Assembly (NCBI GenBank): GCA_026415985.1
Contig: JAOAGA010000002.1
Coordinates: 261 to 58,887 of the forward strand
Reading direction: 5' to 3'
Length of the DNA stretch: 58,627 bases
From: Pseudomonadota bacterium
GTDB lineage: Bacteria > CALINM01
Shown: positions 1 to 7,437 of the stretch, one piece after another
Numbering within the stretch: the stretch's first letter is position 1
Layout of the letters: each line of letters starts with the position of its first letter
Made by a program: the position numbers and the translations under genes
Notes under the pieces: model-generated
The model's database searches: none
What the model saw: the letters and a program-made list of their open reading frames with translations, nothing else
What the model was told of the DNA's origin: nothing

Positions 1-59
1 GTGGTCAATATGCCTATACCACGTGCCAAACATTAATAGTCAGAGATTTATTTTATTTC

Positions 60-89
60 TTGTAAAATTTGAACGTTTAACTATATAAT
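60..89 (+). promoter_or_regulatory. Probable promoter of aroA, nearly leaderless
   Basis: TTGTAA at 60-65 and TATAAT at 84-89 are separated by 18 bases. Transcription would start near base 96, two bases before the aroA ATG at 98, and there is no Shine-Dalgarno sequence. AT-rich sequence makes chance -10 boxes common, so the evidence is the exact spacing and the missing ribosome binding site. Confidence 0.45.
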
Positions 90-97
90 TTTTCACT

Positions 98-1381
98 ATG
101 ATATTTAAGAATATAAACAGACTTGAAGGTGAGATTTATTTTCCCGGTGATAAGTCAATTACTCATAGAGCTATTATGTTTGCGTCTCTTTCTAATGGAA
201 GATGTGAGATAAAAAATCTCGGTTTGGGAAGGGATAACTTATCTACAATAAGAATTTTTAGAGACTTAGGCATAGAAATAAAAAAAAATAAAGATAGGGT
301 AGTTATTTTTGGGAGAGGACTAAATGGATTAAAGGAACCGCAAAACATCCTTGATGCTGAGAACTCGGGAACAACCATAAGGATTTTATCAGGTATTCTG
401 TCAGCTCAACCCTTTTTTTCCGTTATAACAGGCGATAAATATCTTGTTAAAAGACCTATGAAAAGGGTCATAGAGCCCTTAAGTCTGATGGGAGCGGAGA
501 TTTCAGGAAGGGAGGGAAACAGATATCCGCCCCTTGCAATTAAAGGTAATCCAAAATTGAAGGCAATTGAATATGAGCTTTCTATAGCGAGTGCACAGGT
601 AAAGTCTGCCATTTTAATGGCAGGTATGTATGCAGAGGGAACTACTGTCGTTTCTGAACCATCAAAATCAAGAGATCATACTGAAAGATTTATGAAATCA
701 CTGGGGCTACCGGTTAAAGTTAACCAAAAAAAGGTCTCCATTTCAAAGGTTTCTGAAATACCATCTTTTGATATAGTTATACCCGGTGATATCTCTTCAT
801 CAGCCTTTTTTATGGTTGCTGGTTCTCTGATAAAAGGTTCTCATCTAATTCTTAAAAATGTCGGGATAAATCCAACAAGAACAGGAATTGTAGAAGTTCT
901 AAAAAAAATGGGTGCGGATATTAGTGTTTTCAATGAAAGATATATTAATGAAGAACCGGTAGGTGATATACTCGTCAAAGGAACAGGCTCTTTAAAAGGG
1001 GTTGAAATAAAAGGCGATATTATACCAAGACTTATTGATGAGATACCAGTTATTGCGGTGGCTGGTGCCTTTGCAGAGGGTGTAACGTTGATTGACGATG
1101 CCGAGGAGTTGAGGGTTAAAGAGAGCGACAGAATTAAGGCTATGGTGACTGAGTTAAAAAAAATGGGTGTTGATGTTGAAGAACTACCTAAGGGGATGTT
1201 GATAAAAGGTGGTAGAAAATATAAATGTGGGAAGATAAATACCTATGGTGATCATAGAGTTGCAATGGCAATGATCGTTTTTGGTCTTATTTCAAAGGAA
1301 GGTGTTATGACCGATGACAGAAGCTCTATAGAGGTATCTTTCCCAGATTTTATTCAAAAACTTAATGAGGTGATAAAATGA
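98..1381 (+). CDS. aroA: 3-phosphoshikimate 1-carboxyvinyltransferase (EPSP synthase)
   Basis: Cytoplasmic shikimate-pathway enzyme that transfers enolpyruvyl from PEP to shikimate-3-phosphate. The 427 residues match the usual length of about 430. Visible signatures are GDKSITHR at 17-24 (phosphate-binding Lys19 and Arg24), AENSGTTIRILSG at 87-99, the RPM loop at 119-121, a DHTERF motif near 195, the KESDR motif near 340 and YGDHRVAMA near 390. The start is chosen because the GDKS motif sits at its normal distance; there is no Shine-Dalgarno sequence and the gene may be read from a nearly leaderless transcript. Its stop overlaps the cmk start by four bases (ATGA), heading a cmk-ispH-rpsA-sppA operon. 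Identification is secure. Confidence 0.97.
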   Translation: MIFKNINRLEGEIYFPGDKSITHRAIMFASLSNGRCEIKNLGLGRDNLSTIRIFRDLGIEIKKNKDRVVIFGRGLNGLKEPQNILDAENSGTTIRILSGILSAQPFFSVITGDKYLVKRPMKRVIEPLSLMGAEISGREGNRYPPLAIKGNPKLKAIEYELSIASAQVKSAILMAGMYAEGTTVVSEPSKSRDHTERFMKSLGLPVKVNQKKVSISKVSEIPSFDIVIPGDISSSAFFMVAGSLIKGSHLILKNVGINPTRTGIVEVLKKMGADISVFNERYINEEPVGDILVKGTGSLKGVEIKGDIIPRLIDEIPVIAVAGAFAEGVTLIDDAEELRVKESDRIKAMVTELKKMGVDVEELPKGMLIKGGRKYKCGKINTYGDHRVAMAMIVFGLISKEGVMTDDRSSIEVSFPDFIQKLNEVIK

Positions 1382-2055
1382 TAGAGGTTGTAACCATAGA
1401 TGGTCCCTCAGGCTCTGGTAAAAGTACTGCTTCTAAATTAATAGCGAAAAAATTAGGATATAACTATTTGGATACAGGCGCAATGTACAGAGCTTTTGCA
1501 CTAATTGTACTTGAAAAGGGTTTCGAATATAATAAATCAAAATATGTTAAGCTGTTAAGGAATTTTGAAGTTGAGTTTAAAACAAGAAACAATAATCAAC
1601 GGGTCTATTGCGAGGAGAGAGACATTACTGAGGCTATCAGAATGCCGGATGTTTCTATGTGGGCATCAACCCTTTCTAAGGAAAAAGAAGTGCGTGATAG
1701 AATGTTTGTCCTTCAAAGAAAAATAGGTGAAAACGGAAAAATTGTTGCTGAAGGAAGAGACATGGGAACAGTTGTTTTTAAAGATGCCTTTGCAAAGTTC
1801 TTCCTAAATGCTTCATTGGAGGTTCGTGCAGAAAGAAGGTGGAAAGAGTTAAAAGAAAAAGGCATTAATCAATCACTTCAGGACGTTATAAATGATATCC
1901 AGAAAAGAGATGAACAGGATACCCACAGAGATATAGCTCCCCTTAAACCAGCAGAGGATGCGTTAATAATTGATACCTCAGAATTAACACTCGATGAGGT
2001 TGTATCAAAAATTTATGAGAATGTTATTCAGAAACTAAAAGTATGGAAATCTTAG
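1378..2055 (+). CDS. cmk: (d)CMP kinase
   Basis: Phosphorylates CMP and dCMP with ATP in pyrimidine nucleotide recycling. The 225-residue protein has the P-loop GPSGSGKST at 9-17, the LDTGAMYRA substrate motif near 36-44 and the EGRDMGTVVF motif characteristic of bacterial cytidylate kinases near 125, followed by an Arg-rich lid (RAERRWKEL). Length is normal. It is coupled to aroA by a four-base overlap and its 3' end overlaps ispH by 13 bases. aroA-cmk-ispH/rpsA order is widespread in bacteria, which supports the call. Confidence 0.96.
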   Translation: MIEVVTIDGPSGSGKSTASKLIAKKLGYNYLDTGAMYRAFALIVLEKGFEYNKSKYVKLLRNFEVEFKTRNNNQRVYCEERDITEAIRMPDVSMWASTLSKEKEVRDRMFVLQRKIGENGKIVAEGRDMGTVVFKDAFAKFFLNASLEVRAERRWKELKEKGINQSLQDVINDIQKRDEQDTHRDIAPLKPAEDALIIDTSELTLDEVVSKIYENVIQKLKVWKS

Positions 2056-2897
2056 TCGCCAAATCAGCGGGATTTTGCTATGGTGTAAAAAGGGCAATAA
2101 AAATGGCAAAAGATACCATAGAAAAATCTAAAGTAAACTGTTTTTCTTTAGGACCGATAATTCATAATCCCATTGTGGTAAGGGATCTTGAGAAAGAAGG
2201 TTTGAAAGTTATTGAAAACGTAAGAGATATTAAGAAAGGGACTCTTGTTATCAGGTCTCATGGAATATCAAAGGATGAGAGTGAGTATCTTAAAAAAAAT
2301 CCAAAAATATCCGTTGTAGATACAACTTGTCCTTTTGTTACTAAATCGAAGAAATTTTTGGTAAGACTTATAAGGGGTGGTTATAATATTTTTTTTCTCG
2401 GTGATAAAGACCATCCGGAGGTTAAAGGATTGCTGAGTTATATCAATAATAGGGCAGTTGTTTTCAAAGATCCCGATGAGCTTGAGATAAAAAACTATAA
2501 AAAAGTTGGGTTAATATCTCAGACAACCCAAAAGATAGAGCTTTTAAAAAAGGCTGTAGACAGATTGCTGTCAAGCACCGAAGAGTTAAGAGTTTTCAAC
2601 ACTATATGCAAAACAACCTCTATTAGACAAAAAGAAGCAGTAGAACTTGCTAAAAAGGTTGATTTAATGTTGGTTCTTGGTGGTAAGAATAGTTCTAATA
2701 CAAAAAAACTTTATGAGGTTTGCAAATCAGTTTTAAATAAAAGTTTTCACATCGAATCTCCCAAAGAGATAGATACAAGATGGCTTGAAGGGGTTAAAAA
2801 GGTAGGAATTACCGCAGGTGCCTCAACACCTAAAGAGCATATTAATGATGTAATTAAGTTTTTAAGAGATAACAGTACGGAGGAAAATAATGGATAA
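2043..2897 (+). CDS. ispH: 4-hydroxy-3-methylbut-2-enyl diphosphate reductase
   Basis: Last enzyme of the MEP isoprenoid pathway; an iron-sulfur enzyme that reduces HMBPP to IPP and DMAPP. The three cluster cysteines are visible at Cys12 (GFCYGV), Cys96 (TTCPFV) and Cys189 (TICKTT). Substrate-binding His41, His73 and His124 and the catalytic Glu126 (HPEVKG) are present. At 284 residues it is a normal stand-alone enzyme. In some bacteria ispH is fused to ribosomal S1; here the two are separate but overlap by eight bases, so translation is probably coupled. Confidence 0.97.
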   Translation: MEILVAKSAGFCYGVKRAIKMAKDTIEKSKVNCFSLGPIIHNPIVVRDLEKEGLKVIENVRDIKKGTLVIRSHGISKDESEYLKKNPKISVVDTTCPFVTKSKKFLVRLIRGGYNIFFLGDKDHPEVKGLLSYINNRAVVFKDPDELEIKNYKKVGLISQTTQKIELLKKAVDRLLSSTEELRVFNTICKTTSIRQKEAVELAKKVDLMLVLGGKNSSNTKKLYEVCKSVLNKSFHIESPKEIDTRWLEGVKKVGITAGASTPKEHINDVIKFLRDNSTEENNG

Positions 2898-4479
2898 TGA
2901 AAAGTTTGAAGATCTACTTAACCATAGCCTTTTTATGAAGAAAGAAGGGCTTGTTAAAGGGATAATTGTAAAAAAATTAAACGATGGTGTATTAATTAAT
3001 CTTGGTATAAAAACTGATAAGTTTATACCTAAGACAGAGTTCTTGGATGATGAATGGGACAGATTAAGTATTAATGATGAGATAGAAGTTGTTTTAAGGG
3101 GCGGAAATGTATCTTATAAAGAGGCAAGAAAAAGTATTGCCCTTGAAGAAATAAGTCAGGCCTATAAATCACAAAGCCCCATCAGTATAGTCATTAAATC
3201 TGAGACTAAAGGTGGGTATACGGCAGATTACAAAGGTTTTCAGATATTTGTTCCCGGTTCACAGGCTAAAGGTAAAAAGGATATACAATCAGGAGATACC
3301 TTCTTTGCCTTTATAAAAAAGTTTGAAGAAGGAGATAATAATATAGTCTGTTCCATTAGCGAGTATGAAAGTTATATGAAAAACAAAACCTTAGAAAATT
3401 TCTTTAGTAATTATAAAACAGGCGATGTTCTTGAAGGTGAGGTTAAAAATATAATTGATAAAGGAGTTTTTGTAAATATTGAAGGCGTTGAGGGTTTTAT
3501 ACCATTTTCTGAAATTACTCACAGAAGAATTAAATCGCCCGGAGAGTTTTTTAGTATCGGTCAAAAGATAAAGGTAAAAATAATAAGACTTGATAAGGAA
3601 AATAACAGGATTGTCATTAGTACAAAAGCCCTTGAACAAGATCCCTTTCAGGTTTTTACGGGTAAATATAAAGAAGGAGATAAGATTGATGGTATAGTTA
3701 GGAATATTATCGACAAGGGTGTATTTGTGGAGATTATGGATGGTCTTGATGGCTTCCTGCCCCTTTCAGAAATTTCATGGACAGAGAGAGTTAAAAATCC
3801 TGATAAATATTTTAAAATTGGCGACAAAGTTTCTGTAATAATTAAAAAAATAGACACAAAAGACAAAAAAATATCCCTTAGCTTTAAGGATTTGCTGAAT
3901 AACCCCTGGGACGAGTTTAAGGACAAAAATCCTGTTGGTTCTGTAGTTAATGCTGTTATTAAAGATATAGTAGAAAAAGGGTTAGTGGTTAATACCGATT
4001 ATAATTTAGAGGCCTTTATCCCCAATGAAAACATTGGTTATGGCAGGCTTTCTGAAGAAAAGAAGAACTATAAAAAGGGCGATAAGATAGAAGCGAAGGT
4101 AATTGAAATCGATTCTTCAAGAAGGAGGATAATTTTATCCATCAAGGAAATGCTTGATGATCCTTTTAATATAGCAATGGCAAATATAAAAATCGGTGAT
4201 GAGGTTAAGGGAAAAATTTCCGGATTTACTGAAAATGTTGTTTTTTTTGAGATAATGCCTAAGGTAGAAGGTATAGTAAAAAGACGGGAGTTTAAGAAAG
4301 AAGATTCTATAAAGATTGGTGATAGCTACTCACTTTTAGTTACTGATATTGACGATAAAAAAAGAAAGTTTGTTTTAAGCATCGAGGAGCTTAAAAAAAT
4401 TAATGAAAAAAGGGAGTTGGAGGATCATAAACAAAAAAATAAAGTAAATGTTACATTGGGAGATTTTTTTAAGAAATGA
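2890..4479 (+). CDS. rpsA: 30S ribosomal protein S1 (six S1 domains)
   Basis: RNA-binding protein expected to help the 30S subunit capture mRNA. The 529-residue protein contains six consecutive S1/OB-type domains, roughly at 18-85, 92-160, 175-245, 262-330, 345-412 and 430-500. Domains 3 and 4 are the most canonical, with the signature G-x-V-x-x-I-x-D-K-G-V-F-V and G-F-x-P-x-S-E. Domain 2 is the most divergent. Length is close to the six-domain E. coli form (557 residues). It overlaps ispH upstream and sppA downstream (ATGA at 4476-4479). Several AT-rich genes in this window lack strong Shine-Dalgarno sequences, where S1 would be expected to matter. Confidence 0.93.
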   Translation: MDNEKFEDLLNHSLFMKKEGLVKGIIVKKLNDGVLINLGIKTDKFIPKTEFLDDEWDRLSINDEIEVVLRGGNVSYKEARKSIALEEISQAYKSQSPISIVIKSETKGGYTADYKGFQIFVPGSQAKGKKDIQSGDTFFAFIKKFEEGDNNIVCSISEYESYMKNKTLENFFSNYKTGDVLEGEVKNIIDKGVFVNIEGVEGFIPFSEITHRRIKSPGEFFSIGQKIKVKIIRLDKENNRIVISTKALEQDPFQVFTGKYKEGDKIDGIVRNIIDKGVFVEIMDGLDGFLPLSEISWTERVKNPDKYFKIGDKVSVIIKKIDTKDKKISLSFKDLLNNPWDEFKDKNPVGSVVNAVIKDIVEKGLVVNTDYNLEAFIPNENIGYGRLSEEKKNYKKGDKIEAKVIEIDSSRRRIILSIKEMLDDPFNIAMANIKIGDEVKGKISGFTENVVFFEIMPKVEGIVKRREFKKEDSIKIGDSYSLLVTDIDDKKRKFVLSIEELKKINEKRELEDHKQKNKVNVTLGDFFKK

Positions 4480-5381
4480 AAAAAAAGAGAATATTTATAG
4501 CCATTCTGGTAATTATTGTTTTAGTGGTGGTAATCACTTTAGCTGATAACTATTTGGGTGGAGGTTATGGCAAAGCTGTGTCAGGTGATAAGATAGGAGT
4601 TGTAGAGATTACTGGTGTTATAAAGTCTTCGGATGAGGTGGTTAAACAGCTCTCTGAGTTTGGAAGGGATAAAAAAATAAAAGCAATAATCGTAAGAATT
4701 GATTCTCCCGGTGGTGCGGTGGCACCTTCTCAGGAAATATATAGGGAGATAATGAAAGTAAGAAAGGAAAAACCCGTCATTGCTTCTATAGGGACTTTAG
4801 GTGCTTCGGGCGGTTATTATATAGCATCTGCTGCAACAAAAATTGTGGCAAGTGAAGGTTCTATAACAGGAAGTATCGGTGTTATAATTCAGTTTTTCAA
4901 TTTCCAGCAACTTTTGGGAAAGATTGGTGTGAAAGGTAATGTTATAAAAAGCGGAGAGTATAAAGATTCCGGTTCACCTATCAGAGATATGACAAAGGAA
5001 GAAAGGGAGCTTATTCAAGGTGTAATAGATGATGTCCATAATCAGTTTGTTGAAGCAATAGTTAAGGGTAGAGGACTTAAAAAGGATGAAGTTTTGAAGA
5101 TTGCCGATGGTAGAATAATTACGGGTAGATATGCTAAAGAGCTTAAATTGGTTGATGAACTTGGTAATCTCAGCGATTCTGTTGAGCTTGCCAAAAGAAT
5201 AGCCAAGATTGAGGGTGAGCCTAAGCTCATTTATCCAAAAAAGAAAAAGATCGGGTTTTTAGAGATTTTAAATGGTCTTTCTGAAAATGATGCAAGTTCA
5301 AAGCTTTACCTTCTACTTTCTGATATTAGAATTCCCTTTTTTATGTCTGATATAATTAATAAATTGGCAAATGAGCAATAG
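4476..5381 (+). CDS. sppA: Signal peptide peptidase SppA, short form
   Basis: Membrane-anchored serine protease of family S49 that degrades cleaved signal peptides. One N-terminal transmembrane segment (about 5-23) is followed by a single protease domain, the 301-residue short form rather than the 618-residue tandem E. coli form. Visible motifs are R-I-D-S-P-G-G at 74-80, the nucleophile Ser111 in GASGGYY, and the Lys of the Ser-Lys dyad within the KSGEYK stretch at 158-163. The 3' end overlaps the following phosphoesterase by 11 bases. Confidence 0.94.
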   Translation: MKKKRIFIAILVIIVLVVVITLADNYLGGGYGKAVSGDKIGVVEITGVIKSSDEVVKQLSEFGRDKKIKAIIVRIDSPGGAVAPSQEIYREIMKVRKEKPVIASIGTLGASGGYYIASAATKIVASEGSITGSIGVIIQFFNFQQLLGKIGVKGNVIKSGEYKDSGSPIRDMTKEERELIQGVIDDVHNQFVEAIVKGRGLKKDEVLKIADGRIITGRYAKELKLVDELGNLSDSVELAKRIAKIEGEPKLIYPKKKKIGFLEILNGLSENDASSKLYLLLSDIRIPFFMSDIINKLANEQ

Positions 5382-5856
5382 AGTAATAACTATCGGGGTT
5401 GTTTCGGATACCCATCTTGATAGGGATGATGGGTCTTTTTTAAAACTCATAGAAAGATTTTTTAGAGATTGTCATCTGATTATTCATTGCGGAGACATAA
5501 CCAATGAGGACATTTTTTTGTCTGTTAAAAGGGATATTGTAGCAGTCAGAGGCAATATGGATTTAAACAGTAATTTACCAATAAAAAAAGAGCTAAATAT
5601 ATTGAACAAAAAAATCGGTATTATTCATGGCTATGGTTCTCCAACGGGTATCAGAGAAAGAATAAGGAAGGTGTTTGATGAGGTTGACTGCATCCTCTAT
5701 GGACATACTCATAATCCCTTTTGTGATTATGAAAAAGGAGTTCTTTTTTTTAACCCTGGGTCCGCCTTTGATAAAAGATGGGCGCCTAAAAGAACGATTG
5801 GCTATTTGATTGTAACAGAAGACAAGATAGATGGTAAAATAGTTGAAATCGACTGA
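5371..5856 (+). CDS. YfcE/MJ0936-type metallophosphoesterase
   Basis: Small cytoplasmic metal-dependent phosphodiesterase. The 161-residue protein carries the complete calcineurin-like motif set: SDTHLD near 11-16, HCGDI near 39-43, RGNMD near 59-63, a lone HGYG motif near 85 and GHTHNP near 115-120. These residues bind two divalent metals. Family members hydrolyse model phosphodiesters and the natural substrate is usually unknown. It is the last gene of the aroA operon by packing; 64 bases separate it from the HIT gene. Confidence 0.88.
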   Translation: MSNRVITIGVVSDTHLDRDDGSFLKLIERFFRDCHLIIHCGDITNEDIFLSVKRDIVAVRGNMDLNSNLPIKKELNILNKKIGIIHGYGSPTGIRERIRKVFDEVDCILYGHTHNPFCDYEKGVLFFNPGSAFDKRWAPKRTIGYLIVTEDKIDGKIVEID

Positions 5857-5920
5857 TTTAAAAGTAATGTCAGGTTGTTTTGGCTAAGACTTAACTTGAT
5901 TTTAATGGAGGTGGAAGGAT

Positions 5921-6421
5921 ATGGAACATATTTACGCGCCCTGGCGAAAGGACTTCATAGAAAAAAAAGAAAAGGAGGAAGGCTGTATATTCTGTAAAAG
6001 AAAGGATCTCGATATATCAATAGAAAGCTTGGTTATCTTCAAAGGTAAGCTAAGTTTTATATTGCTTAACAAATATCCATATAATAACGGACATCTTATG
6101 GTTGCTCCCTACTCTCATAAGGGCGATTTTACCGAGTTAGACGATGATGAAATAAACGATTTATCAAAAAATATTAAGTTTGCCCTGTCTGCTTTAAAAA
6201 AGGCATATAATCCGCAAGGTTTTAATATAGGAATGAATCTTGGTTCTGTGGCAGGGGCAGGAGTGGCAGATCATCTCCATTGGCACATCGTTCCAAGATG
6301 GGGTGGGGACACAAACTTTATGCCAGTAACAGGTGAAACTAAGGTTTTACACGAAATACTTTCAGATACCTTTGAGAGATTATTGCCGGTTATAAATGAT
6401 CTGAAGAACCATATAAAATAA
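5921..6421 (+). CDS. HIT family nucleotide hydrolase/phosphorylase
   Basis: Histidine-triad protein of the Ap4A phosphorylase-like branch. The 166 residues show an N-terminal CIFC motif (probable zinc site), N-K-x-P-Y-N-N-G-H-L in the nucleotide-binding region and the triad HLHWHIVPRW at about 121-130. A strong ribosome binding site (GGAGGTGG, 5906-5913) precedes the ATG. The trailing W-G-G-D-T-N-F-M is typical of this branch, which cleaves dinucleoside polyphosphates or nucleotidyl adducts. The true substrate cannot be read from sequence. Confidence 0.9.
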   Translation: MEHIYAPWRKDFIEKKEKEEGCIFCKRKDLDISIESLVIFKGKLSFILLNKYPYNNGHLMVAPYSHKGDFTELDDDEINDLSKNIKFALSALKKAYNPQGFNIGMNLGSVAGAGVADHLHWHIVPRWGGDTNFMPVTGETKVLHEILSDTFERLLPVINDLKNHIK

Positions 6422-6462
6422 GCCATGATTGAAATGGTTTTAAATAAAAAGGAGTGAATATT

Positions 6463-7437
6463 TTGGATATAAAGAGATTAATAGAGGATGCCTTCGATAA
6501 AGACAAGGATATAATAGATTTTTTCATAGAGATTTCGAGCCTCTATTCCGAAACAGGAAATATTGACAAGGCAATAAACATTAAAGAACTGCTCTTGGCC
6601 TTACCTATCAATAAAGAAAAAAAAGAAGAAGTTATGCTTAACCTTGCGAAAGATTTTCATAGGGCTGGGATGTATGATAATGCTATCTCAGTTTTGGAAG
6701 ATCTTTTTTTAATAAGCGATAATAAAGACGAAATACTTGATATGCAATCTCATCTTTACTCGGAACTTAAAGAATGGAAAAAGATTCTTGATATACAAAA
6801 AATGAAAAAAGTTAAGGATCCTGATTTTATTCTCTTTGCCCTCTGCAACTTTTCAAAGGAAGTATTACTGGATGGTGATCTTAAAAAGGCACAGCTTCTT
6901 CTTAAAGAGGCAGAACTCATATCTAAAGATCATCCCCATATATTATTGCATTGGGTTGATGTTTTCGTTAAAGAGGATAATTGTAAAAAGATATTAGAAA
7001 TTGGTGAAAAGATAAGCAAAGATTGTCCCGACTTTTTTGGTATTTTTCTGGAAAAGGTTATCTCTTTGGCTGACAACAACTTTGACTCATTATTACAACT
7101 GGTTATTAACCACTTAAGATACAGGTCTCAAGATTATTATACAATTTATATCTTATCCGGTCATCTTTTCAAAAAAGAAAGGTTTCAGGATGTTGTAAAT
7201 ATATTGAAAGGTCACATTTCAAAGGAACTCAGGATTCCTGCCTTAATTAAGCTATTTATCCAAAGTTTGGAAAGAGTTGGTGGGGATATAGATAAGGTTT
7301 ACTTAAAATCTATTATTAACAATATTCCTGATCACACAAAGTGGTTTAGATGTTCAAATTGTGGTCAGGAAGTTGAGCTTTATTCCTTTAACTGTATCAG
7401 ATGTTCATCTATTAACAGTCTTAAGCATCTATGGTAG
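6463..7437 (+). CDS. TPR-repeat protein with LapB-like C-terminal zinc ribbon
   Basis: About 324 residues of alpha-helical tetratricopeptide-type repeats end in a four-cysteine module (CSNC...CIRC, then a terminal HLW), as in LapB/YciM. E. coli LapB controls lipopolysaccharide synthesis through LpxC turnover and is anchored by an N-terminal membrane helix; no such helix is seen here, so this form would be soluble. TTG at 6463 is chosen because AAGGAG (6449-6454) lies eight bases upstream; the in-frame GTG at 6454 overlaps that ribosome binding site and is less likely. The end overlaps mutS by seven bases. The exact role is unknown. Confidence 0.75.
   Translation: MDIKRLIEDAFDKDKDIIDFFIEISSLYSETGNIDKAINIKELLLALPINKEKKEEVMLNLAKDFHRAGMYDNAISVLEDLFLISDNKDEILDMQSHLYSELKEWKKILDIQKMKKVKDPDFILFALCNFSKEVLLDGDLKKAQLLLKEAELISKDHPHILLHWVDVFVKEDNCKKILEIGEKISKDCPDFFGIFLEKVISLADNNFDSLLQLVINHLRYRSQDYYTIYILSGHLFKKERFQDVVNILKGHISKELRIPALIKLFIQSLERVGGDIDKVYLKSIINNIPDHTKWFRCSNCGQEVELYSFNCIRCSSINSLKHLW

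Noticed and set aside
1-36. Possible last codons (V-V-N-M-P-I-P-R-A-K-H, stop TAA) of a gene running in from the left
   Set aside because: Only eleven residues are available and no family could be named; other frames are also open for a short distance, so it is not listed as a gene.
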